Origin: Dirofilaria immitis | Lineage: Eukaryota; Nematoda; Chromadorea; Rhabditida; Onchocercidae | Reading direction: 5' to 3' | Assembly: GCA_024305405.1 (NCBI GenBank) | Contig: JAKNDB010000103.1 | Span: forward strand, 1,426,001 to 1,490,000 | Length of the DNA stretch: 64,000 nucleotides | Shown: one piece after another, positions 1-11,650 of the stretch | How positions within the stretch are numbered: the first letter of the stretch is position 1 | Layout: the number at the start of each line of letters is the position of its first letter | Position numbers and translations under genes: made by a program | Notes under the pieces: generated by a model | What the model saw: only the letters and a program-made list of their open reading frames with translations | Database searches by the model: none | What the model was told of the DNA's origin: nothing

Positions 1-94
1 TATGAGAAATAATAATAATCACGAAGATTTAAATGAAAAAATTAGCAATTACATAAAACAGTAATACGTGAAATAAGGCTGATATAATATTTAC

Positions 95-2855
95 CTTATA
101 CATATCATATGTACAATATTCAAGCATAGACGAACGTGTAATCAAAAGAAATGAATTTTCAGCCGGATTATAATGCAATGAATAATACGGCTGCATAAGC
201 TTGCTGCTACGAAGCTGCACTATTGCTACATCTTTGCTGAAGATTTCTCAATATGAATCTTTATGCAATCTCTTTTTTAGATTTCGCAAATTTGGAATTT
301 TAATTTCAAAGAATATCGAAATATTCTTCCTATATACCTTTTTTTATTTTATATTTGTTTAGAATACTGCAAAACATATATGATTTTAAGTATAATACGG
401 AAGACATATCAAATCTAAGAGATTTTTTTCTTTTGAAAACCAACTTATTAGTTAAGTCCAAACGTCTCAGTTGACGATCCTTTACATAAAATACCAAATT
501 TTCATGTATACAATAAGCTGGGCGTTCACGTTCAATTTTGAACACTATCATTCCACTATCATGACCTGCTGCGAACATATTCAGTGTTGGATGAACAGCC
601 AAAACCCAAAAACGATCGTTGTCATGTCTGCAAATTATATGAGCAGAAATCAATTTAAGTTGTACTCTTTTCCTAAAGTGATTTCGTTCTAGAATTGGAT
701 TCTGAATTGCAGCAATCACTGCTTACAACAAATATTCTTGACTTTCTGTTAAAAAAAAGGAAAGAAAATACTGTGCAAACTGCAATAAATTCCATTTTTT
801 TACCTAAACGTATGCAAGCATGTACGTTTTTGCATATCCCAAATACGAATACTTTTGTCTTCAGAATTACTCAATATCAATTCCGCCTTTGCATGAAACA
901 ATACCGATGATACGTTATTATAATGCCCGCGACACGAATCCACCTGCAAAGCATGGATGTAAAATTCAAATTTCTCCAATATCTGGTAATCTTTACAATC
1001 CTGAAATATAAATGGGCTCAAGTTTTAATATAAGTGAATAAGCTAACCTCCCAAGCTTTACTTTCATTGTAGCGCCATAATTTTACTTGCCGATCGTCTG
1101 CACCAGAAACCAAAAGCGGTATTGTTGGATGGAAAGAAACCCAATTTACTCCTAAATTTTCTTTTCTTTTAATTCGAAAATGTAAACTTGACAAAAGCAG
1201 ACATTTATTTTTATCTTTTCATCAAATGTTTAATGACGAAAGAAATTCTTAAATAATAAGTGATGTTGAAATTACAAGAAGTCATTCAAATACCTCTATC
1301 ATGCCCTTCTAGAACATGTTTGACAACAACATCAGGTTGTCCAAACAAATCGCTGCCAGCTACGCTGTTCATCGAACGTACACGGGATATATCACTGCCA
1401 GTCCCTGGTGAAACATTCTTCTTTCGAAGTCCAGATATATCCCAAATTCGAACGGTTTGATCCAGCGAAGCCGATGCCACTAGATCTTCGGTTGGATGAA
1501 ATTGTGCACACATCACATAATGGTTATGACCTAGTAAAGTTGAATTTCAATATAAAGGTATAATGTTATCGACATAATAAGAACAGAAAACTGCTCATAT
1601 GATAAAAATTATCAATACGTACTCAATTTAGTAATCAGTTTTTTCTGTCCTTATCATTCCAAACACAATTTTTTAGTTTAACTGATCTTTCTGTTCTAAC
1701 ACTGTCATCGGAATGCTAATATAAACATTACCAGTCAAAATGGCAATACTGTGGCGACTCTGCCAATTCCAAATTCGTACCGTTTGATCATCCGATGCAC
1801 TAATAATCCATGGATAATTACTATGAAAGAACGTGGTACGGATGTAATCAAGATGGCCGAGTAAAGTGAATATGCAGCGACGTTGCTTATAATTCCATAC
1901 CTAAAATTTAATTATTAAATAAATTGATAAAAAAATAATCCGTATAAATAAATAAGAATAATATAATTATAAATAATGATAATGTTTTGATGACAATCTT
2001 AGTTAGGAATCTTCGAGAAATATAAGTTAAAAGCAATTATACCTTCTTTTTATAAGAACAATCTCATTTCTAAATAATTTGTCTAAAGAATCACCATTTT
2101 CAGAAATAAATCAAAAGTTTTTTTACTTGGCAAAAACTGATCAAAGAATTTCCATCACCAAAAGAAAAAAGAAAGAAATTCAACCATTTTCAATAATAAT
2201 GACCTTAATTTTATAATCATCACCACCAGATACAAAAATTGGTTGCTGGCTATGGAATGCGATACCGCGTACTGGACCATCATGTTCATCAAATTTATCC
2301 AACATAACACACATTCGATAATCCCACAACTGAATGATACCACTATGCAGTGATGCCAAAACCCATGGCCGAGTAGGATGAAACGAAATTCCTGAATGAA
2401 TTATTACAAAATAGATAATTCGGAATTATAATTCGAAAAACTACATTTTCAATCAAAACTACTGAAATGAAAAGAGAGGAAAAAAATATAAGTTAAAGTT
2501 CGGATTTAACAATTAACAATAAAAAAAGATGGATGAATGACAAATTAATAATAATATGAGAAAAAAATGAAGCATATAGTAATTTGCTGATTTCTAAATT
2601 TTACTTCAAATTTTTAACAATAAAAAATAATTGAAATAAAATGCATTTTATAATTATTTCACAATCATATTATCAATTTCTCTCGATAACTGATTTATTT
2701 CTATTTAATACACTTTAGAAGTAAATTCACTTTTTTTTCTATGTGAAAATGGCTACTTTTATCACTCTTCTCTAATCGCAGACTGAAAAAATTGCTGAAC
2801 GAAAATTACCTTTCACTCGTGCCGAACTTGACTCGAACTTTTTCAAAATTGTCAT
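95..2855 (-). CDS. COPA: Coatomer subunit alpha (COPA), N-terminal part
   Basis: Alpha-COP is the large WD40 scaffold of the COPI coat, which drives Golgi-to-ER retrograde traffic. Eight exons are seen on the minus strand: 2810-2855, 2204-2391, 1732-1900, 1294-1530, 1048-1151, 804-943, 445-627 and 95-236. All have GT-AG junctions and compatible phases, giving about 403 residues without a frame break. The start [15 protein letters not shown] lines up with the conserved COPA N terminus. WD repeats follow in family order: [105 protein letters not shown] and [12 protein letters not shown]. The family protein is about 1,200 residues, so the solenoid and C-terminal domains lie beyond the left edge; bases 1-94 are intron. 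Identity is essentially certain. Confidence 0.97.
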
Positions 2856-2869
2856 AGCTTGAAAATCTG
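2853..2869 (-). promoter_or_regulatory. Likely trans-splice acceptor before COPA start
   Basis: On the minus strand the sequence ATTTTCAG ends at 2867, eleven bases before the ATG at 2855. This fits the nematode spliced-leader acceptor consensus TTTTCAG/R followed by a very short 5' UTR. Trans-splicing is inferred; the leader itself is not in the window. Confidence 0.5.
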
Positions 2870-4449
2870 AAAATGATTTTCAACTTAACTACAGAATCTC
2901 CATCTAAATCTCGAGATACGCGAACTAGCATCACACAACAACTACAACTTCACTTAATGGAACGACGTGGAAACTACGACTAGCTCTGTGATCAATTTTC
3001 GAACCAGTTCACTTATGAAAAGAATGATCCCAAAACATCGGGAAGGGGAATGATGAAAATTTTTGAATGTTCAAAGCATTTCTGATTAACCAATTTTTCC
3101 GCACTTTTTTCTTTTTCCAAAAGTTTCTGTAGGATATTTCAAATGGCAAACCTTTTTATATTCCATTTTTCCAACGAATTGAATTAAAAAATTTAATTCT
3201 TTAAATAAACCATTGGTCCAGAATTCTCTTACCTACAAATTTCCATAAGTAGTTGAATTTTTCGAATGATCAACTTTCCCGGAATATTCTTTTCAGGGAA
3301 AATAAATCTGCAATTCTTTGGATTTTTTTACTATTGGATATCTGATTTTATTATTAAGTTTTTCTAGTATATTATTTTTTAATGAAATGTTATAGCGCAC
3401 AAATTTGCAATATGATATGATACATCTTCTTAGATAATAGAAACATCCTATAATTAGGTGAAGTATCTTGACATAAAGTATGAATCTACCATACGAAATA
3501 TTACTATACAATATTAGTGTGACATAAATACAGTAAGTATTTAAATTTTCTATAATTTAATTATTGACAGGTGAAATATCTTATGGAATATCGAATAAAT
3601 AAATGGAAGTTAATGAAAGGAATAATCAACGATTGATAAATGTTTGATATCGACAAAATAGCGGCAATATTATACCGTTTTAGACAATATTCCTATTATG
3701 ATTTTAATAAATATAATTATTTATATCATTTTGATATTGATATATTAAATTTTATGGTATGATATTTATAACATGGCAGTATATACGAGTAAGATATGTT
3801 TTGTTTTTGGCATCATTTATAAGGTTCAGCAATTTAACATCAAATTTTTGATAACATAATGTTAAATAATATTTTAAGGATTTTAAGAGAATTTTTTTCA
3901 TTTCCTAAGCTACTTAGGTTTATTTAATTTGAATAACATCAACTAAAGGCTTGCTGATTTCCTATATCTCCGCATTAGTATTTCGAGTGAACTGGTTATC
4001 AGCTTTTATCGAGCAATAAAATAAGCAATGAAAATAGAGTTTCCTTGCCAAGAAATTAATTCTTTGAATGATGATTTTAGAGAAAAAGATAATATTCTTT
4101 AGAGTAATGTAAATAATATTTCTGAATTGTTCTTTACATGGCATAAATAATAGATGTGCTCGATGTAAAAAATATTTTTAATGCCGAATCAACAAAGATT
4201 CGCTTAATATAAACAAGCGTTTTTGATGGCTTAAGTAAAGTGAAAACAATATTTTTCACGATATTCGTAATTTAAGTAACTGATATATGTTTAACCGCAA
4301 TTAATCCATTCCTGACATTTCAATTGAATGTAAAAATATTTTTGATAATTATTTCTTTCTTTGCGAACATTTCTAGAGCAGCATGAGAAAAGAACTGACA
4401 TTTTTATTATTCCGTTTGATGAATGTGAAGCAAAGAGAGGAAGAAAGAA

Positions 4450-4484
<35 letters not shown>

Positions 4485-6699
4485 TCTGCATCTTACCATA
4501 TTAAATATTTCTCTTTGTAACTTAAAATATGAAATATTTATAAATAATTAAATCAAAAATGATAATTAACAACCAGTAAATGTAAGATATAAGGACATAG
4601 AAATATAATCTCATCTATATATTATATATTCTCCAGCAAAAATCCCTATATTAAACCTTTTTATCATCTCATAGATCGAATATTCTTAGCCGAAATGTAT
4701 TTACTTTGAAAAAATAACAAATATACATAAAAAGTATAACTATTTGACAATCAAAATGAATCCATTTGATTTAAGTATCATTACATTTTAATACTTTTAG
4801 AAATGAAATTTAAATATTCAAATGTATTTATGTTTGAAATAATTATACTATTCAAATTTGATTGATTCGCTCAATCTTATTTGTAAACAATTGGCGAAAA
4901 TGACTGCAAGGAACATTCCTTAACGTTGGAAATATTAATGTTTTGATAAATGTATTTCGAATTAGAAGTCTAAAATTATATATAATTTTTAAAGACGAGA
5001 TCAAATAACAATACATAGTAATCATACGATGATAATGATAGAAGGAATGGAGTATTAGAAAAGGTGATAGTGTCAATACCGAATTAAGTTAGTAATTATT
5101 CATCTAAGATAATTAAGTATTAACTTGTTATAATTATTATTATAATTAATGATTACTTTATTTAAGGCAATGATCGTAATTATTCATAGAAGAAATACAA
5201 TATTGTAGCGATACAGAAATTTGATGAATTTCTTGTTTTTGATTATAATTTATTCACAAGTCTCCTCAAATGCATTATGAGAAATATTTTAGCATATGCT
5301 TTATAAACAAAAAACAAAATTAGTATCATCTATGAAAACGAAAAAAAATAATTTAACAACGATCACTTCACTTTTTATAACTATACAAATGACGACTACA
5401 ATGATAATGATTACAACAATAACGATTATTACCATTTTTAGTCAAATTTTACGCTTTAAAGGAAAAAAACTAATTCAGGAAATCGCAATTTTACGCAATC
5501 GTTTTTTGAATTTCTGTATAACAACCAAAATTTTGAAAAAATGATAATAAAACGAGAAATATCAAATATTAAAATACGCAAGCCATAAAGCAGGGAGAAT
5601 AATTGTGATAATAATTTCTTGGATATTAAAGAGATACAGAATAAAAGTCACAATGAATCGTTAAATTATGGAATTATCATAAAATTTTTCAAGGATTAAA
5701 AGGCCAATGTTTATAATAACAAAGAATAAACTAATATGATGCATGTGTAAATTAGATTTCTACTAATATTTCATTTTTCAAAAAAAAAAAGAATTCTGAC
5801 CCCAAAATTACAGAATATTAAGCCTTACATAAAAATTAATATAACTTATTGCATTTTAGCATATGCCATTCAAGTTTTGTTGAAATGATTAATATTTTAT
5901 TATTTTGCTATTTTGACATAATTTCAAAAAATTTTTAATTAAAAAATTTTCTTAAATTTATTGAATTCGTTACTTATTGCAAAATTATTTATCGAATTCT
6001 GCTTGAAAAAAGGCTCAGTCACTTCCTAAATTCCATTTTTGATTTTATTTTATTAGATAGAAAAGCATTTGTCTGGTGAAATTTAAAAAAAAGGAAAAAA
6101 ACAAAGAAATTGAAAAGAAGTGAATTTTAATAAGTATAAGATGAGATGATATGAGATACAAAAGAAATAAATTTTCCATACATTTTTTCTTTCTTCTATT
6201 AAAAAAATGAATTGAATCTCAAATGACAAAAAAATTTTACAGTATGAAATCAGAAATCAATAGTTCGTTTCTAAATTATTATTATTTGATCATTTTTGGT
6301 ATATTTGAACAACACAATTAATTGTATTGCAGTTTATATTAATTGCAAAATGAAAAGAAAAAGAGAAAAGAAAAATGAAAAGAAACCAGTAATCTATTTG
6401 TTCAATTTTTCGAAAAAAAGTTCTTCTGATGTAGAGAAATAGAAAACGTTAGATAAATAAAAGAAGTAACACTTCCAGCTTAATTATAATATAATCGAAG
6501 AAACAAAAAGACTCAATTTTAGCGGTCAAATAAGAAGTATGAAAAGAAAAAGGATAAAAGTTAAAATGAATTAAATACTGCAACGTATAACTGATTTCTG
6601 ATTTATCATAAAAAACTGCTTGTCATTTAACAGCCAATTTTTGTAATTAACGATAATATTTCCATAATATTATTTGATATTATATGAACAAGCAATTAT
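2870..6699. other. Intergenic, no gene seen
   Basis: This AT-rich stretch lies between the COPA start and the phosphatase stop. I see no exon with coding character on either strand. It contains a GA microsatellite at about 4454-4482 and many A/T runs. It should hold the COPA promoter (right of 2870) and the phosphatase 3' UTR (left of 6700). Confidence 0.6.
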
Positions 6700-8745
6700 T
6701 TAAACAACTTCAACAAGAGGTTCAAGAACTGGCTGGAATTTCTTTATCAATGAAGATTTCCTGCGAGAATTACGAAATTTTGGATTCGATATCATAGGAG
6801 AATTTGATTGGGTTGTGGTTGTGCTTCCGCTCGCTTCAGTAATCGTATCATTCGGAGATTTATTTATGGCGTTACAGTTTGTCGATATAGATGCGATGTC
6901 GCATGTCTGCCCACTGATGGTTTCGTTATTCTTACGATCAATTAGAGATTGTTGTTGCGATGTTTCATGTTGTTTCGATCCTTCCGCAATGTTTAATGCA
7001 TTTGCATTCTGAAGTTGTAATCTTCGTTTGCAGCGTAAAAATATTTTCGATAGACATCCGGAACCAAAATGGACGGATTATTTCGATCTCGTACAATTTT
7101 ACCGAACTCATACTTTGTTTCACATCCTAAAAATAATGTCAAATTAAAAATTTTCGAATTTTAAAATTATCCAACATTCACTAAACTTTTTAAATATATT
7201 TTTACCATATACACACCTGTTCAAATGAGATAAGTTGCTGCCAAAATCCAATATTTGGTTCAACTTTTGGTCGTACGGAAGCCAAATGCATATAAGCATC
7301 ATGTAACGTTTTAAATTTATATTTAGTAAGAAATGCAAGACAAATTGTTGCACAACGTGATACACCTTGTACCGAATGAATGAGAACTTTGCCACCTCTG
7401 GTTATCACTTTCAGGATCTTGAAAATATACCAAATTTTTATGATTATGATATTTTTAATCATATATTTATTTATATAATAAATGTTTTAGAAAATTTCTT
7501 AACATTCAACGGTTTAAATTTTTTCTAAAACTTGAAATTCAATTTAAAAAAGGTTCATTCATGATATTAACACTAAAACAAACCTTGTTGCATACAAAAT
7601 CCATGTATGAAAGAGCCCAAGATTCTGGAGTATCGTCCAGCCAAAGTTTGATTCGTGGTAATGCACCTAATGAAGCGGAATTGGGCACCTACAATTGCAA
7701 AATGTTTTCATCAATATATTAATTTTATCCATTCGCTTTATTTGTTAAATTACCTATTAATTCGTTTGCTGAAGGTTGGGATATATTAGGTCCATATGGT
7801 ACCATTCCTAATAGACCTTCCATGTGATGACAAAATGAGCCTAGAGGAGGATATCAAATAAAGCTAAACCCACGAAGCAATTTGTTCCAATTTTGGTTAA
7901 ATTTCAAATTTTTAAAAAGAGAAAAAAGCGAATTAAAAAACCCGTTTAGCATGTGTAATTGTTCCTGTTTGAAAGCTGAATACTGGTACCATAAAATCAG
8001 GAACAAGAGGTGTATTTCCATGAAATCAATCGAGTGGTACTCCTATTCGCAGAAGTAGCCATTTTCAGGTGGGGAAAGGCTCGTACGTGGACAAATATAC
8101 CACTGTAACCATTATCCTAATCAATTTATTAAATCAATTGAATCAAAAAAGAGAGAGAGAGAGAGAGATAGTAAATAACTCATTCTTCTTTTCATTATAA
8201 ACCTTTGGGGAAAAAAAAAAAAAAAACAAAAGAAAAAGAAAAAACCGAAAAAAATTTATGAAAAAAGTTTGAAAAAATAAGCAAAAAAACTTTTTGCTTC
8301 AAATTTGATAGAAAATAATAAAGTCAAACTTCATTTAGGTTTATTTCCATAATATTTTCCCATGCGAAAAGTATAAAATAGGCAAAGAAATTCTGAAAAG
8401 TTATTCGTAGCATGGTATATATATATATTTTTTCTTCATTTTATAATGTTTTGGACTGTAGAAAATTTGATTTATTTTGTCATTTTTGCAAATTTAAGTT
8501 TTGACAAATACGCTAGTTTCTAATTTTGTGATAAAATACTGAGAAAATTTTTTCTACTCTTTTTGATATCATACCTCACTAGTTGCATTAACGATCATCG
8601 TAATACCGTAATCTTGAATTGTTGTTGCTTTTAGAGCACAAATTCCGCTAATGTATAAACCTGGTAGGACTTCGGAAATTCCAGCATGATTTACGTCTAG
8701 CACATGATAATATACTAAACGTCCAGATGATTTGTTAGCAGCCAT
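6700..8745 (-). CDS. Dual-specificity phosphatase-like protein, probable pseudophosphatase
   Basis: Four minus-strand exons: 8575-8745, 7584-7688, 7217-7417 and 6700-7126, about 302 residues. The fold follows small atypical dual-specificity phosphatases (DUSP14/18/21 type): EVLPGLYISG, YGITMIVNATSE, PRIKLWLDDTPE, then the P-loop region VLIHSVQGVSRCATI, RPKVEPNIGFWQQLI and VPDVYRK. The catalytic Cys of HCX5R is replaced by Ser (codon TCG, near 7355); the Arg is kept. Without that Cys the enzyme should not hydrolyse phosphate but could still bind phosphoproteins. Exon 4 needs two single added bases, in A4 at 7097-7100 and T5 at 7037-7041, to stay in frame; its length of 427 then becomes 429. 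The tail after VPDVYRK is Ser/Thr/Gln-rich, has a basic RRKSS patch, and ends LVEVV. The start at 8745 is the first ATG before the conserved block. Family certain; activity inferred. Confidence 0.88.
7740..8110. other. GC-richer island inside phosphatase intron 1
   Basis: This stretch is clearly richer in G and C than the intron around it and has protein-like frames on both strands. On the minus strand these include VPDFMVPVFSFQTGTITHAK and, in another frame, MEGLLGMVPYGPNISQPSAN; each is broken by stops or frame changes. I do not recognise a family. It could be a decayed nested gene, an inserted foreign fragment, or exons with base-call deletions like those in neighbouring genes. Confidence 0.35.
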
Positions 8746-8924
8746 AATTTTCTTCTTTTAAAATAGCGAAAGGAATATTTCTTAGTCGTTTTGATCGTTC
8801 CTTAAATTTGATTAATTTTTTTGTTTATGAAAAAGCAAAACAAAAATTTGAAGCAATTAATTGACGTACAATTAACTGACATACATAATACGTGAAAATC
8901 TAAAATAAAATACTTCAGAAAAAT

Positions 8925-9210
8925 ATGACAAATATTACGAACTGTGTCATTTATTTGTGAAACATTTTATAGAAAAGAAGACATGGCAGAGTAATATTTC
9001 AACAGCCCTTCATTCGTTTTAGGGGAATTCGAAGAAGGAAGGAATGACAAATATTACGAGTTGTCATCCGTCTCAGAAGTATTTGACAGATATTCCATCT
9101 CAGATTCATTTTATGAGAGAAGGCATGATAGACATTACGAGATGTCATCCGTCAAAAACATTTGTCAGAAAGAAGGCATGATAAACATAACTTTTAATAA
9201 GTTGCATAGC
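8925..9210. repeat. Diverged tandem repeat, period roughly 80-120
   Basis: The motif GACAAATATTACGA recurs near 8926 and 9045 and in altered form near 9131. It is followed each time by a TGTCAT-containing block, and the later copies also share GTCATCCGTC and a GAAGGCATGA-like start. The copies have diverged, so this is an old array. Confidence 0.5.
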
Positions 9211-9857
9211 TTCTATTCCTTTAAAAAGCATAACTTCAATGAGCTATCCATTAGAAATCACTAAAAGCATAACAACATATCAATTATCATTATAGCATAA
9301 TCCATAATTTTTTTTGTTGAAAATAAATTTTAAATATCATGATGTCAAATGATATCAGATAACGAAGAAAAAGAGGAAAGAGGAGAGATGAGAGACAGAT
9401 TATTATTCAAATTTTTCTTCCCTACAATTCTTTCTTCTTATTTTTTCTTATTTATTATTATATTCAAATAAAAGGAGAAAAAGTTAATTTACAAATGTGT
9501 AATTCGAGAAAAAAAATTTTTATTTTTCAAAACAATATTCAATGTACCTTTGCTCTCATATATGTATTGTTGTGTATAGATGATTGATTAATTGATACAG
9601 AATTTATTAATAATTACGAATAAATATTTATGGATAAGTATTTCAATCCTTTTTAATTCATCTAATTTTAATTTAAATATTTCTATGGAAGTATTAATAA
9701 AAATTCTGACAAATTTTAAAAGGATAAAAAAGTAGAGCAACGTTTGTTAAATATAAATATATATAGAGTGCATGTATATATGTGTAAATATTTATTTTTA
9801 AATAATGATATAACATTTAACAAATTTGAAAAAAAATAGAGCAAAGTTCATTTGATG

Positions 9858-9888
<31 letters not shown>

Positions 9889-10241
9889 CTATATGTCTGT
9901 ATGTTTTTAGAGCAGTTTTTTCTTTTTTTTATTTGAAATCAAAATACAAATAAATGAAATATGTTAGAAATAGAATAGAAGTAAAAAGAGTGTGCATGTA
10001 TTGTTTGTCAAATGTGAAATAAAATGCTAAAATATTTTTGCCATCGAAAATAACTCATGTCCTGTTCAATTAATTTTAAACAAGAAATCAATACTCGTCG
10101 ATAGGGAGGAAAAAGAATTAATCACTAACGGATCAAAAATCAAAAAGTTATACTTATTTGCAAATCAAAATGATAAACTAATTAAGAGGATACCATCCTC
10201 GTTATGGATATTAAAAATAAGAAATGGGACAAGCAAATAAA

Positions 10242-10297
10242 ATGGATGGATGGATGGATGGATGGATGGATGGATGGATGGATGGATGGATGGATGA
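10242..10297. repeat. GGAT microsatellite
   Basis: About thirteen uninterrupted copies of the tetranucleotide GGAT/ATGG, read directly from the sequence. Confidence 0.95.
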
Positions 10298-10873
10298 ATG
10301 ATGATGTATGGATGTCTCGAAGAAAAAAAACTTTTTCAAAAACCGATAAAATGGCGTTCTAATCGATAAATAAATGAATTGCATTGCTAAAAGAATGGAA
10401 AACTATTTTTAACATTTAAATTTCAATTGCTCTCTTTCTCTTTCACTTAATATTTTTGATTTAAAAAAAATGGAAAAAGAAAATAAAATTAAAACACTTG
10501 AAAAGATAACTAAAATGGTTTGATTTATAGAAGAAAAAAAAATTACGAAAAGAAAGAAAATACGAATCTTAAATCTTTGCAAAAGACTGAGAGAAATTAA
10601 AGAATAATTAAAAACGATAAGAGAATAATTCAAAAAATAAAGTGTAATTGTAGGAAAAAAGAAAGTATTTTTTCTGTTTAATAAAAATAAATAAATGAAA
10701 AAAAATTAGCAAAATTTCTTAATTTCAATTATTTTATTTTATTGAATCATTTGAATTATCGATGAAATAAATAGGTTAAAGTTAAGGAAAAAGCGATTTT
10801 TGTTTTTCTATTCTTAATAAAATAATCATATTTTAATGATTAATTTTATTATTAATTCCTTTTAATATTATGT

Positions 10874-10987
10874 TCAACTTTTCTCCTTCCCTTTCTTTTC
10901 GCTTCCATCGTATCCTTTTCCCGCTTCCTCGAAATTTTCCTCGTCATCATCTTCTGTCCTCATTTCTATCTTCTCGTTAACCTTTCT
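10874..10987 (-). CDS. Possible terminal exon, acidic/lysine-rich, unrecognised
   Basis: On the minus strand a CAG acceptor at 10988-10990 is followed by 37 open codons and a stop at 10874-10876. The peptide is charged (RKVNEKIEMRTEDDDEENF, then a Lys/Gly/Glu tail ending KEKS). GC content is well above the flanks, which favours coding. No partner exon upstream was identified and no family is recognised, so this is only a candidate. Confidence 0.25.
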   Translation of the reverse strand, partial: RKVNEKIEMRTEDDDEENFEEAGKGYDGSEKKGKEKS

Positions 10988-11504
10988 CTGGTATATACAA
11001 AAAGATTACAATATCATTTAAAAATTCTGATCAGCGAACATCACAATTATGGTATAATAGGACATAATTGTAAAATACGTTGAAAACAATAAAATTATTT
11101 TTTATTTTATATAAAACATTTTCTTGATTTCCAATGTTTTTCAAATCAAGTGATGAGTCTGTTATTTAATTTATAATCATATAACATATAAGATTATTGA
11201 ACATCTACTATGTTAATCTGTTATCTAATTTAAATTTTACAAGATATAGAATGCTACGCAAGTTATAGCTATACGCTATAACTTATAAAAAAATTATTTT
11301 CATATCAATCTTTTACAATTATAATATAATAGAATATGATTCTAAAATATAATTGTTAGGAACCTTGTCAAGCTGTATAATTTCAATTTTTTTATTTGTA
11401 TGACACATGCACTTATCTAAAATATGTAAAGGGTCAGTTAAATTAGTTAGTTTTATTCTAATTACGATATTGGCTAGGTATCTTCAACTCCTTATACCGT
11501 ACTT

Positions 11505-11650
11505 CAATCTTCCTCTATCGGTTATCTACAGTGTTAAGAAAATTCCGCGAAATTCTATTTCTAGAAAAAGGCAGAAATTTCTTCTATCGCTTATCTGTGT
11601 CTCGAAAATTCCGCGAAAGTCTATCCCTATAAAAGGCAGAAATTCCATAA
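11505..11650. repeat. Two-copy diverged tandem repeat (~70 bp unit)
   Basis: Two units share TTCTATCG/CTCTATCG, AAAATTCCGCGAAA and AAAGGCAGAAATT in the same order. An apparent 98-codon ORF over this stretch is explained by the repeat rather than by a gene. Confidence 0.55.

Noticed and set aside
6815..7012. Plus-strand ORF of 65 codons
   Set aside because: It is the antisense of the phosphatase C-terminal tail.
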